Positions 48,235-57,146 of a DNA stretch of 64,000 nucleotides are shown one piece after another; positions within the stretch are counted from its first letter, which is position 1, and the number at the start of each line of letters is the position of its first letter. The translations under genes were made by a program, and so were the position numbers. The stretch is from Microbacterium kyungheense (GTDB lineage Bacteria > Actinomycetota > Actinomycetes > Actinomycetales > Microbacteriaceae). The notes beneath the pieces were generated by a model. The model did no database searches and was not told the origin of the DNA. It saw nothing but the letters and a program-made list of their open reading frames with translations. The stretch is from contig NZ_VFPE01000003.1 in the NCBI RefSeq assembly GCF_006783905.1, forward strand, positions 186,001 through 250,000, written 5' to 3'.

Positions 48235-49130
48235 ACTTCGACGGCATCCTCTTCTTCCCCGTCACCCCCTTCGACGCGCAGGACCGCGTCGACGAGGACC
48301 TGCTGCGGCAGCACCTCGAGACCACGCTCGCGCACGCGCCGGGCGGCGTGTTCCCGGCGTGCGGCACGGGCGAGTTCCACGCGCTGTCGACCGAGGAGGC
48401 GACCCGTGTCGTGCAGGTCGCGACCGAGACCGTCGCCGGGCGCGTGCCCGTCGTCGCGGGCACCGGCGGTCCGCTCGGGCACGCGAAGGCACTCGCCCGC
48501 GCGGCCGCCGACGCCGGAGCCGACGCGCTGCTGGTGCTGCCGCCCTACCTCGTCTCGGGTCCGCAGGCGGGGCTCGTGGCGTACGTCGAGGCGGTGGCCG
48601 CGGCATCCGATCTTCCCGTCGTGATCTATCACCGCGCCAACGCGCAGTTCTCGGCCGACTCGGTGCGCCGCCTCGCGCAGAACCCGAAGGTCGCGGGCTT
48701 CAAGGACGGCGTGGGCGACGTCGGCCTCGCGCAGCAGATCGTGCGGGCGGTCGCCGCCGAGGGGCGCGACGACTTCGCGTTCTTCAACGGCCTGCTCACC
48801 GCCGAGCTGACGCAGGGCGCCTATCGCGGCATCGGCATCCCGCTGTACTCGTCGGCGGCGTTCGCCATGATCCCCGAGGTGGCGAACGCGTACTACCGCG
48901 CGTATGTCGCCGGCGACGAGGACCACCGCAACGCCCTGCTCGACGGCTTCTACTCGCCGCTCGTGCGCCTGCGCGACGAGACGCCCGGCTTCGGCGTCTC
49001 GCTCATCAAGACGGGTCTGCGCCTGGGCGGCCTGCCCGTCGGCTCGGTGCGCGCACCGCTGGTCGACCCGACCCCCGCGCAGCAGGACCGGCTCGCCGAG
49101 ATCCTGGCCGCTGGACGGGCGCTGCTGTGA
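48231..49130 (+). CDS. kdgD: 5-dehydro-4-deoxyglucarate dehydratase
   Basis: This 299-residue protein of the DapA superfamily has the KdgD signatures FFPVTPFDAQDRVDE, PACGTGEFHALS, Y133 in VIYHRANAQF and the Schiff-base K158 in GFKDGVGD. The enzyme turns 5-dehydro-4-deoxy-D-glucarate into 2,5-dioxopentanoate (2-oxoglutarate semialdehyde), CO2 and water. GTG 48231 overlaps the previous stop by 4 nt, and its own stop overlaps the next start. It is the clearest anchor for the oxidative uronate/aldarate pathway in this operon. Confidence 0.92.
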   Translation: MNFDGILFFPVTPFDAQDRVDEDLLRQHLETTLAHAPGGVFPACGTGEFHALSTEEATRVVQVATETVAGRVPVVAGTGGPLGHAKALARAAADAGADALLVLPPYLVSGPQAGLVAYVEAVAAASDLPVVIYHRANAQFSADSVRRLAQNPKVAGFKDGVGDVGLAQQIVRAVAAEGRDDFAFFNGLLTAELTQGAYRGIGIPLYSSAAFAMIPEVANAYYRAYVAGDEDHRNALLDGFYSPLVRLRDETPGFGVSLIKTGLRLGGLPVGSVRAPLVDPTPAQQDRLAEILAAGRALL

Positions 49131-50260
49131 CGAGTGCGTCGGTGGATGCCGCGGGCGCGGCCTTCGACGCCGGCCCGACGATCGCCCGCTTCGAGGCGCG
49201 GCTGCTGCGGGTCCCGCTGACACGGCCGTGGGCCGCCGACGTCACGTCGGTGGGCGTCGTCGCGACGCACGTGGTCCGATCGGACGGCGCGGAGGGCTGG
49301 GGCTTCTCGTGGACCCCGCAGATCGGCGCCGAGGCGGTGCACGCGCTGCTCGCCCATGACATCGCGGCCTTCGCGCTGGGCCGGTCCGCCGACCCCGGGT
49401 CGGAATGGCTCCCCCTGTGGCAGCACCTCCACGAGGCCGGCGGCGGCGGCATCACGACGATCGCGATGGCCGGGCTGAACCTGGCCCTGTGGGATGCCGC
49501 CGTCCGGGCTCACGGAACCTCGCTGTCGGGATTCCTCGGCGCGCAGCGCGACAGCGTGCGCGCGTACGGCTCGGGCGTGAACCTGCATTACAGCATCGAC
49601 GAGCTCGTCGCCCAGGTACGCCGCTGGGTGGACGCGGGCTACGAGGCGGTGAAGGTCAAGGTGGGCAAGCCCGATGTCGCCGAAGACCTCGACCGCATGC
49701 GGGCCGTGCGGGAGGTTCTGGGTCCCGAGCGAGCGCTCATGATCGACGCGAACCAGCGGTGGGAGCTCGACCGGGCGACACGCTCCCTCGAGGTGCTCGC
49801 CGAGGTCTCGCCCGCCTGGATCGAGGAGCCGCTGCGGGCAGACGACCTGTACGGGCACGTCGAGCTGGCGCGCCGGCTGGCGGTCTCCAGCGGAACACCG
49901 ATCGCCGTCGGCGAGAACCTGCACACCACCTATCGCTTCGACGACTTCCTGCGCACGGGCGCCGCCCAGATCGTGCAGCCCAACGTCGTGCGGGTCGGCG
50001 GCATCACGCCGTTCCTCGGCATCGCCGCGATCGCGGCCGAGTATGGAGCCGCCCTGCACCCTCACCTGCTTCCCGAGCTCTCGGGGCAGCTCGCGCTCAC
50101 CCTTCTCGCCGTCGCCGGGGTTCCCGCGCCGATGGCAGAGGACGTCGAGGATGCCGGCTTCGGCGCGCTCGGCGCCCTCGCCGATCCGTCGCCCGTGCGC
50201 ATCGTCGACGCCACCCTCACCGAGACGCCGCACGCAGGCCTCGGCCTCCGCTTCCGCTGA
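49127..50260 (+). CDS. Enolase-superfamily acid-sugar dehydratase
   Basis: This 377-residue protein has the mandelate racemase/enolase layout: a capping domain, then a barrel with the KxK acid/base pair K176 and K178 in VKVKVGKP, metal ligands D207 (IDANQRW), E234 (IEEPL) and E263 (GENL), and H313 in LHPHLLPE. Members dehydrate glucarate, galactarate or related acids. Placed between KdgD and an aldehyde dehydrogenase, it most likely converts galactarate or glucarate (or a lactone) to the KdgD substrate. Which aldarate it uses cannot be told by eye. Confidence 0.85.
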   Translation: MTSASVDAAGAAFDAGPTIARFEARLLRVPLTRPWAADVTSVGVVATHVVRSDGAEGWGFSWTPQIGAEAVHALLAHDIAAFALGRSADPGSEWLPLWQHLHEAGGGGITTIAMAGLNLALWDAAVRAHGTSLSGFLGAQRDSVRAYGSGVNLHYSIDELVAQVRRWVDAGYEAVKVKVGKPDVAEDLDRMRAVREVLGPERALMIDANQRWELDRATRSLEVLAEVSPAWIEEPLRADDLYGHVELARRLAVSSGTPIAVGENLHTTYRFDDFLRTGAAQIVQPNVVRVGGITPFLGIAAIAAEYGAALHPHLLPELSGQLALTLLAVAGVPAPMAEDVEDAGFGALGALADPSPVRIVDATLTETPHAGLGLRFR

Positions 50261-50303
50261 CCCCGCTCCCCGCACCTCGTCTGCTCCCCGCAAAGGACAC
50301 ACC

Positions 50304-51743
50304 ATGACCACTACGACCGCCGAACTCGATGCTCTGACCGCCGCAGCCGCAGCCGCAGCGCCGGTCTGGCGCGCCGCCGACGCCGCCACCCGGGCCTCGT
50401 GGCTGCGTGCCGCCGCCGACACGCTCGACGCCCACCTCGACGAGCTGGTCGCCATCGCCGACGAAGAGACGCGGCTCGGCGAGACCCGCCTGCGCGGCGA
50501 GGTCGGACGCACGACCGGCCAACTGCGGCTGTTCGCGACGGTCGTCGAAGAGGGCTCGTATCTGGAGCTGACCGTCGACGACGCCGACGCGTCCGCCGCC
50601 CGGCCGGAGCTGCGCCGCATGCTCACCGGCGTCGGTCCGGTGGCCGTGTTCTCGGCCTCGAACTTCCCCTTCGCCTTCTCGGTCGCCGGCGGCGACACCG
50701 CGTCCGCGCTCGCCGCCGGCAACCCGGTCATCGTGAAGGCGCACTCGGGGCACCCGCGCCTGTCGGAGCGCACCGCCGAGCTCGTGGCCGCAGCGCTGGT
50801 CGAGGCCGGGGCGCCCGAGGGCTCGCTCGGGCTCGTCGAAGGCCGCGAGGCCGGCAACGCGCTGGTGCAGCATCCCGTCATCCAGGCGGCGGGCTTCACC
50901 GGTTCGCTGGGCGGCGGCCGAGCCCTGTTCGACCTCGCGTCGGGGCGCCCCGACCCCATCCCGTTCTACGGAGAGCTCGGCTCGGTGAACCCCGTCGTGA
51001 TCACGGCTGCCGCCGTCGCCGCCCGAGGCGAGGCGCTCGCGCAGGGCCTCGTCGGCTCGTTCACGCTCGGCGTCGGCCAGTTCTGCACGAAGCCCGGGGT
51101 GGTGTTCGTCCCGGAGGGGGCGGGCTTCGAAGAGCTCGTGGCCGGCTTCGCCGCGGGCGCGGCGGGCGGTCCGCTGCTCACCGAGCGCATCACCGAGGCC
51201 TTCCCCTCGGGCGTGGCCCATCTGGAGGGCGATCCGTCCGTGGCCGTGGTCGCACAGGGCCTGCCGGCAGAGCCCGGGTCGGCGCAGCCGGTCGTGCTGT
51301 CGACGGATGCCGCGGCCGTCGCCACCCGCCCCTCGGTGCTGCTGGAGGAGTGCTTCGGTCCGGTGACCCTCCTCGTCCGCTACTCGTCGCAGGACGAGCT
51401 GCACGCGGCGCTGGAGGCGGTGCCCGGTTCGCTCACCGCGACCCTGCACGCGGAGGACTCCGACGACGTCGCGGCCGTCCTCGAGGTGCTGACCCGCAAG
51501 GCAGGGCGCGTGCTGTTCGCCGGCTGGCCCACGGGCGTCGCGGTCACCTGGTCGCAGCACCACGGCGGTCCGTGGCCCGCGACGACGTCACTGCACACCT
51601 CGGTGGGCGCGACGGCGATCCGCCGCTTCCTGCGGCCCGTCGTGTTCCAGGACGCACCGGCCGCTCTGCTGCCCGCCGTACTGCGCGACGAGTCCCTGGC
51701 GCGCCTGCCCCACCGCCGCAACGGCGTGCTGCAGGTCCCCTGA
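50304..51743 (+). CDS. NADP-type aldehyde dehydrogenase, 2-oxoglutarate semialdehyde dehydrogenase-like
   Basis: This 479-residue protein has the aldehyde dehydrogenase fold. FSASNFPFAFSVAGGDTASA is the stretch typical of the 2-oxoglutarate semialdehyde subgroup; AGFTGSLGGGRALF and the catalytic C261 in GQFCTKPGVV follow. The C-terminus has GWPTGVAVTWSQHHGGPWPAT. It oxidises 2,5-dioxopentanoate to 2-oxoglutarate, closing the pathway that KdgD feeds. It starts 43 nt after the dehydratase with AAAGGA upstream. Confidence 0.9.
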   Translation: MTTTTAELDALTAAAAAAAPVWRAADAATRASWLRAAADTLDAHLDELVAIADEETRLGETRLRGEVGRTTGQLRLFATVVEEGSYLELTVDDADASAARPELRRMLTGVGPVAVFSASNFPFAFSVAGGDTASALAAGNPVIVKAHSGHPRLSERTAELVAAALVEAGAPEGSLGLVEGREAGNALVQHPVIQAAGFTGSLGGGRALFDLASGRPDPIPFYGELGSVNPVVITAAAVAARGEALAQGLVGSFTLGVGQFCTKPGVVFVPEGAGFEELVAGFAAGAAGGPLLTERITEAFPSGVAHLEGDPSVAVVAQGLPAEPGSAQPVVLSTDAAAVATRPSVLLEECFGPVTLLVRYSSQDELHAALEAVPGSLTATLHAEDSDDVAAVLEVLTRKAGRVLFAGWPTGVAVTWSQHHGGPWPATTSLHTSVGATAIRRFLRPVVFQDAPAALLPAVLRDESLARLPHRRNGVLQVP

Positions 51744-51755
51744 ACACCCTGAACC

Positions 51756-51793
51756 CGCTCGACGACCGGGAGTGCTGACCCGGTCGTCGAGCG
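51756..51793. terminator. Hairpin terminator between the uronate operon and corA
   Basis: CGCTCGACGACCGGG at 51756-51770 pairs perfectly with 51779-51793 across an 8-nt loop. It sits between convergent genes and probably serves both. Its sequence resembles the repeats at 53456 and 59560. Confidence 0.75.
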
Positions 51794-51799
51794 ATCGCC

Positions 51800-52831
51800 T
51801 CACAGCCAGCGCTTGAGCTTGAACACCCCGTACAGCCCGAACCCGAGGCCGACCATCATCAGCAGGGCGAGCGGATAGCCGAACGTCCAGTGCAGCTCGG
51901 GCATGTGGTCGAAGTTCATGCCGTACACGGTGCCGATGAGCGTCGGCGCGAACAGGATCGCGGCCCACGACGAGATGCGCTTGATCTCCTCGTTCTGCGC
52001 GAGCCCGGCCTCGCTCATGCGCCGCATCTCTTCGTTCTGGCGCTGCGCCACGAGCGTCGACTGCACGTTGAGCGCGTTCTCGAGGATCGAGCGGAACGCC
52101 CCGGCGCGCTCGACGATGCGCAGCACGTGGTCCAGCACGTCGCGGAGGTACCGCTGCAGCTCGAGGTCGACGGCGTACTTGTCGGAGCCGCGACGCAGCG
52201 CCTCGAGCATCCCGGCGAGAGGCTGCGCGGCCCGCTGGAAGTCGATGACCTCGCGCGACAGGTCGTAGATGCGGCGCGACACCGCTTCGACGTCGGCGTC
52301 GGCGTTGCCGAAGAGCTGGTCCTCGATCTCGTCGATGTCGTTCTCGAGCCCGGCGATCACCGGCCCGTACTCGTCGACGACCTCGTCGAGCACGGCGTAC
52401 AGCACCGCCTCCGGTCCCATCGCCAGCAGCTCGGGTGCGGCTTCGAGCCGGCGGCGCACCTTGCCGAGGTTCGGCGCCTCCGCGTGGCGGATCGTCACGA
52501 CGAAGCCCGGGCCGACGAACACGTGCAGCTCGCCGAACTCGACCTCTTCGGCGGCGTCGAGGTAGCGCGCGGGGCGCAGCACGACGAACAGCGTGTCGCC
52601 GTAGCGCTCCAGCTTCGATCGCTGATGACCGGTCAGCGCGTCCTCGACCGCCAGCGGGTGCAGGCCGAACTCGTCGGCGATGGAGCGCACCTCGCCCGCC
52701 GTCGGGCGGTACAGCCCGATCCAGGCCATTCCGCCGCGGTCGCGCATGACCTCGTACGTCGCGTTCAGGTTCGCCGGGTCCTGTGTACGTCGCCCCTGGA
52801 CGTACACGGCGTTGTCGATCAGGGCCATCAT
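51800..52831 (-). CDS. corA: CorA-type magnesium/cobalt channel
   Basis: This 343-residue protein has a long cytoplasmic N-terminal part rich in acidic helices (ENDIDEIEDQLF), then two C-terminal membrane segments. The first ends in the selectivity motif GMN (residues 304-306) in YGMNFDHMPE. It forms pentameric channels for Mg2+ in the membrane. GAGGTGA precedes the paired ATGs at 52831 and 52828. Its mRNA leader is about 200 nt and holds very short reading frames. Confidence 0.93.
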   Translation of the reverse strand: MMALIDNAVYVQGRRTQDPANLNATYEVMRDRGGMAWIGLYRPTAGEVRSIADEFGLHPLAVEDALTGHQRSKLERYGDTLFVVLRPARYLDAAEEVEFGELHVFVGPGFVVTIRHAEAPNLGKVRRRLEAAPELLAMGPEAVLYAVLDEVVDEYGPVIAGLENDIDEIEDQLFGNADADVEAVSRRIYDLSREVIDFQRAAQPLAGMLEALRRGSDKYAVDLELQRYLRDVLDHVLRIVERAGAFRSILENALNVQSTLVAQRQNEEMRRMSEAGLAQNEEIKRISSWAAILFAPTLIGTVYGMNFDHMPELHWTFGYPLALLMMVGLGFGLYGVFKLKRWL

Positions 52832-52932
52832 GATTCACCTCGATTGCTCGCGCGTCGGCACGGCGCCGCAGGCACCGTGAAGGAGGGCGCGCGCAGACGC
52901 GCGCACCGGCGCCACCGCTCGCCCGCGAGGGA

Positions 52933-52995
52933 TCAGTGCATCGAGATGCCGACCAGCGAAGACGAAACGGTGGCGCGGCGACTATCACTGGACAT
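52933..52995 (-). other. Possible 20-residue leader ORF in the corA mRNA
   Basis: A reading frame from ATG 52995 to TGA 52933 encodes MSSDSRRATVSSSLVGISMH. A 5-codon frame (MRDVQ) that starts 8 nt earlier has the better-placed AGGAAGG. A GCGCGCG-rich inverted repeat follows before corA. This could be a leader peptide that senses ions or translation, as known for corA and mgtA leaders in enteric bacteria, but the sequence alone does not prove translation. Confidence 0.35.
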
Positions 52996-53042
52996 CGCGC
53001 ATCACCTGCCTTCCTGGTCTGAGGGCCGAAACGGCCTCCGCC

Positions 53043-53071
53043 ACCTTAGGCGACAGTTCCTGAGAGGTCAA
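53043..53071 (-). promoter_or_regulatory. Promoter of corA
   Basis: On the minus strand TTGACC (53071-53066), a 17-nt spacer and TAAGGT (53048-53043) match the sigma-70 consensus well. The -35 overlaps the last codons of the glycerate kinase gene. Transcription would start near 53036, leaving a leader of about 205 nt before corA. I see no Mg2+ riboswitch signature in it. Confidence 0.65.
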
Positions 53072-54270
53072 CCGGCGCCGGGCAACGTGCGCGCGAGCTC
53101 GCGCCCCGCGGCCACCAGCCAGCGGACCGGGTCGGACATGGCCGCCTGCGCCGACCCCGCGAGCTCTGTGAGCGAGGCGGTCGCAGCGAATCCCGACACG
53201 TCCGCGTCGGCCGTGATGCGCCCCGCCACGAGAGCCACCGGCACGCCTGCCGCGGCCGCGAGCGCACCGACGTGCGCGGGGACCTTGCCGGCGGCAGACT
53301 GCCCGTCGTAGGACCCCTCGCCCGTGACGACGATGGATGCCGCCGCCACCGCGTCGCCGAGCCCCACCAGCTCCGCGACCGCCGCCGACCCGGGCACGAG
53401 CTCGGCGCCCCACGCCAGCAGGCCGAAGCCGGTGCCTCCGGCCGCACCTGCGCCGGCGGCACTCGTGCTGAGCGAGGCCGCTTCGTCTCGCCGGCGCTCG
53501 CTCAGCGACCGACTCGACAAAGCATCCCGATCCGCGGCGGCGGCGCCGAGCACGTCGGCCCAGCGGGCGAGTCCGGCGTCGAGCACGGCCACGTCGGACG
53601 CCGACGCCCCCTTCTGCGGGCCGAACACGGCCGCGGCGCCGCGCTCTCCGAGGAGCGGATTCGTGACGTCGCTGAGGACGGTGACCCCGCCGGGCGGAAG
53701 CGCCGCGAGCTCTGACAGGTCGGCGGTCGCCACGTCCGCCAGCCCTCGGGCGCCGTCAGCGATCGGTCGTCCCGCGGCGTCTGCGAACCGGGCGCCGAGC
53801 GCCGCGAGCATGCCGGCACCGCCGTCGGTCGACGAGCTCGAGCCGATCCCCAGCACGAGCCGCGAGACGCCGTGTGCGAGGGCGGCCGCGATCGCCTCGC
53901 CGAAGCCCCACGTGTGCGCGTCGAACGGCCGCAGGCGGGCCGGCGTGCCGAGCAGCTCGATGCCGCTCGTGCACGCGAGCTCGACGATGCCGGTGCCGGC
54001 GGGCGCCTCGGGCGTGGGCGGCAGCAGCACCCAGGACGCCTCCACCTCTGTTCCTTCGGGTCCGGTGACCGCGATCGGCATGCGGCGGGCACCGGGCACC
54101 GCGGTCGCGAACGCGTCGACGGTGCCCTCGCCGCCGTCTGCCATCGGCAGGAGCCGCACGTCGTCCGCCGGCCGCTCCTCGGTCCACCCGGTCGCCAGCG
54201 CCTGGGCGGCGGCCGCGGCGGCGATGGTGCCCTTGAACGAGTCCGGGGCGATCACGACGGTGTGTGCCAT
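53068..54270 (-). CDS. glxK: Glycerate kinase
   Basis: This 400-residue protein matches the GlxK/GckA type-I family: VVIAPDSFKGTIAA at the start, MADGGEGTVDAF, GIGSSSSTDGGAGMLAALG, SDVTNPLLGERGAA and FGPQKGAS, then GAGAAGGTGFGLLAWGAEL and TGEGSYDGQSAAGK. It phosphorylates D-glycerate with ATP. The stretch SSRSLSERRRDEAASLSTS just before GAGAAGG is about 16 residues longer than usual and is coded by a genomic repeat (see 53456). GGAGGAGAACC precedes ATG 54270. It may use glycerate from aldarate breakdown. Confidence 0.9.
   Translation of the reverse strand: MAHTVVIAPDSFKGTIAAAAAAQALATGWTEERPADDVRLLPMADGGEGTVDAFATAVPGARRMPIAVTGPEGTEVEASWVLLPPTPEAPAGTGIVELACTSGIELLGTPARLRPFDAHTWGFGEAIAAALAHGVSRLVLGIGSSSSTDGGAGMLAALGARFADAAGRPIADGARGLADVATADLSELAALPPGGVTVLSDVTNPLLGERGAAAVFGPQKGASASDVAVLDAGLARWADVLGAAAADRDALSSRSLSERRRDEAASLSTSAAGAGAAGGTGFGLLAWGAELVPGSAAVAELVGLGDAVAAASIVVTGEGSYDGQSAAGKVPAHVGALAAAAGVPVALVAGRITADADVSGFAATASLTELAGSAQAAMSDPVRWLVAAGRELARTLPGAG
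53456..53530. repeat. REP-like repeat inside the glycerate kinase gene
   Basis: Positions 53456-53478 are identical over 23 bases to 59704-59726 (core CACTCGTGCTGAGCGAGG). GCTGAGCGAG near 53468 pairs with CTCGCTCAGC near 53500, forming a stem-loop, and both copies lead into AAGCATCC. The repeat lies in frame in a surface loop and adds residues without a stop. Confidence 0.7.
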
Positions 54271-54285
54271 GGTTCTCCTCCACGC

Positions 54286-54308
54286 GGGAAAGCGTTATCC
54301 TGCAGATC
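54286..54308 (+). promoter_or_regulatory. LacI-type operator and leaderless -10 box for the ThuA-like gene
   Basis: GGGAAAGCGTTATCC at about 54286-54300 resembles the LacI-type sites here and overlaps TATCCT (54296-54301), a -10 box ending 7 nt before ATG 54309. Confidence 0.5.
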
Positions 54309-54989
54309 ATGGTACTCATGGAACGCCCGACGCGCCCCCGTGCCGTGATAGCCACCGGGACCGGCCGGTACGCCGACCCGTGGCATCCCTATCCGACCAC
54401 GTCGGCCCGCATCGCCGAAGTCCTGCGCGCCGACGGATGGGACGCCATCGTGGACGACGACGTCGACCACGCTCTCGCGCACCTCGACGGCGCCGACCTG
54501 CTCGTCGTGAACGCGGGCGATCCGTGGCGCAACGACGGCGCGCCCCGCGCGGACCCCGCGGCCGAGGCGGGGCTCACCTCCGCCATCGCGCGCGGCATCG
54601 GGCTCATCGGAGTGCACGCCGCCCTGTCGAGCCTGCGCGACCACCCCGCATGGCGCGCGGCGATCGGGGGCGAATGGGTTCCCGGGACCTCGTGGCACCC
54701 GCCCATCGACGAGGCCCGCGTGCGCGTCGTCGACGCCAACCACACGATCACCGACGGGATGCCGCACCTCGACGTCTTCGACGAGCGCTACAGCGACCTC
54801 GTGGTCGACGCCGACGCCCGCGTGCTCGCCGTGCACGACGTCGACGGCGCCGAGCACCCGGCCGTGTGGGTGCGCGAGCAGCCCACGCGCGCGGTCGTGT
54901 CGTCGCTCGGGCACGACGAGCGCGCGTACGACTCCCCCGCCCTCGCGGCGCTGCTGCAGCGCGCCGCCCGCTGGGCCGCCCGGCTCTGA
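54309..54989 (+). CDS. ThuA-like domain protein
   Basis: This 226-residue protein is a single ThuA/trehalose-utilisation domain with a class-I glutamine-amidotransferase-like fold: LLVVNAGDPWRND, GIGLIGVHAALSSLRDHPAWRAAIGGEW, GTSWHP and VSSLGHDERAYDSPALAALL. ThuA proteins occur in sugar loci with 3-keto-sugar chemistry, but their reaction is poorly defined. ATG 54309 fits a leaderless start; ATG 54318 is an alternative. The LacI-type operator at its promoter links it to the sugar regulon. Confidence 0.8.
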   Translation: MVLMERPTRPRAVIATGTGRYADPWHPYPTTSARIAEVLRADGWDAIVDDDVDHALAHLDGADLLVVNAGDPWRNDGAPRADPAAEAGLTSAIARGIGLIGVHAALSSLRDHPAWRAAIGGEWVPGTSWHPPIDEARVRVVDANHTITDGMPHLDVFDERYSDLVVDADARVLAVHDVDGAEHPAVWVREQPTRAVVSSLGHDERAYDSPALAALLQRAARWAARL

Positions 54990-55071
54990 CTCCCGATCGC
55001 CCCGGGACGAGGCATCCACTCGCGACCGGGCACAATGGAACGCGAACCCGCCCCCGACCCGACGGAGTGAC

Positions 55072-56055
<984 letters not shown>

Positions 56056-56058
<3 letters not shown>

Positions 56059-56088
56059 GCGAGCGGTCGGTCCCCGCTCGATCGCTCA
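56056..56088. terminator. Hairpin between convergent galE and LacI genes
   Basis: TGAGCGAGCGG (56056-56066) pairs imperfectly with CCGCTCGATCGCTCA (56074-56088), with a small bulge. It sits where two genes converge and resembles the GAGCGAG repeat family seen at 53456 and 59560. Confidence 0.5.
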
Positions 56089-57087
56089 ACGCGCGGAAGA
56101 CGCAGGCCCCGTACTGTCACGCACCACGAGCCGGGTCGGCACCGTCTCGAAAGACGTCGGCGCACCGGTCTCGATCGCGTCGACGAGTGCGGCGACCGCC
56201 CGGGCGCCCAGGGCGTCGAAGTCCTGATGCACCGTCGTCAGCGGCGGACGGTAGTCGGCGGCATCCGCCACATCGTCGAAGCCGACGACGCTCACGTCGC
56301 CGGGGATCTCGCGACCGGCCTCGGCGATCCCGCGCAGCATGCCGAGCGCCATCTGGTCGTTCGCGGCGAAGACCGCCGTCGCCTGTGCGGCGAGGAGAGT
56401 GGATGCCGCACCGCGCCCCGACGCCGAGGTCCAGTCTCCGCGCACGAGGTCCGGCACGGGCAGGCCGGACCCCGCGAGTGCCTCGCGCCAGCCGCGCTCG
56501 CGCTCGTCCGCCGCGAAGGAGCCGGCAGGTCCGGCCAGATGGTGGACGGTGCGATGCCCGAGGCCGAGCAGATGGGCCACGGCCGAGGCCGCCCCGCCCG
56601 CGTGATCGGTCTCGACGACTCCGAACCTGTCGTCGCGCGGCGAGTCGACCACCACCAGGCGCAGTCCGGCTCCGGTCACGTCGGCGTCGCGGACGCGGGC
56701 GGTCGCCTCGTTCAGCACGATGGCGCCGTCCACGCCCTGCTCGCCGAGTCGTTCGAACGCCGCCGACACGTCCCCGTCGGCGCCGAGCGTCACGACCGTG
56801 AGCGCATAGCCGCGCGAGGCGGCGGCATCCGCCACCGCCTGGAGCATCCGCGAGTTGCCGACCGACGCGAGGCTCGACACGACGAGCCCGAGCGTCTGCG
56901 TGCGGCCCGTCCGCAGGGCTCGCGCGGCACGGTGGGGGCGGTACCCGAGGTCGGCCATCGCGGTCTCCACCCGGACGCGGGTCTCGGGGTCCACACGCGG
57001 ACTGCCATTGACCACGCGCGACACCGTCTGCCCTGAGACGCCGGCGCGTGCGGCGACGTCGGCCATCGATACCCGCCTGTCGGCCAT
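56086..57087 (-). CDS. LacI-family regulator of the galactose genes
   Basis: This 333-residue repressor has the HTH VSMADVAARAGVSGQTVSRVVNGS, then RAARALRTGRTQTLGLVVSS at the hinge and a sensor domain ending in VVGFDDVADAADYRPPLTTVHQ. GGGGGAG precedes ATG 57087. It is divergent from galT-galK, and the space between holds two TGTTGACG-type operators, so it most likely represses both itself and galTK. Galactose or a derivative as inducer is inferred. Confidence 0.9.
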   Translation of the reverse strand: MADRRVSMADVAARAGVSGQTVSRVVNGSPRVDPETRVRVETAMADLGYRPHRAARALRTGRTQTLGLVVSSLASVGNSRMLQAVADAAASRGYALTVVTLGADGDVSAAFERLGEQGVDGAIVLNEATARVRDADVTGAGLRLVVVDSPRDDRFGVVETDHAGGAASAVAHLLGLGHRTVHHLAGPAGSFAADERERGWREALAGSGLPVPDLVRGDWTSASGRGAASTLLAAQATAVFAANDQMALGMLRGIAEAGREIPGDVSVVGFDDVADAADYRPPLTTVHQDFDALGARAVAALVDAIETGAPTSFETVPTRLVVRDSTGPASSAR

Positions 57088-57101
57088 GCTCCCCCGATTC
57101 G

Positions 57102-57146
57102 TGTTGACGCTAACATAGCGCCCCGGCTAGCATGTTGACGTGAACA
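57102..57146. promoter_or_regulatory. Two TGTTGACG-type operators between LacI gene and galT
   Basis: TGTTGACGCTAACA (57102-57115) and TGTTGACGTGAACA (57133-57146) are near-palindromes 31 bp apart, about three helical turns. The first overlaps a -10-like TATGTT of the LacI gene. The second overlaps the GTG start of galT at 57140. TAGCAT at 57128-57133 ends 6 nt before that GTG, so galT is probably leaderless. Confidence 0.7.

Noticed and set aside
52832..53036. Mg2+ riboswitch (M-box) upstream of corA
   Set aside because: I could not find the long paired core expected of the M-box; only a GC-rich hairpin and tiny frames are visible.
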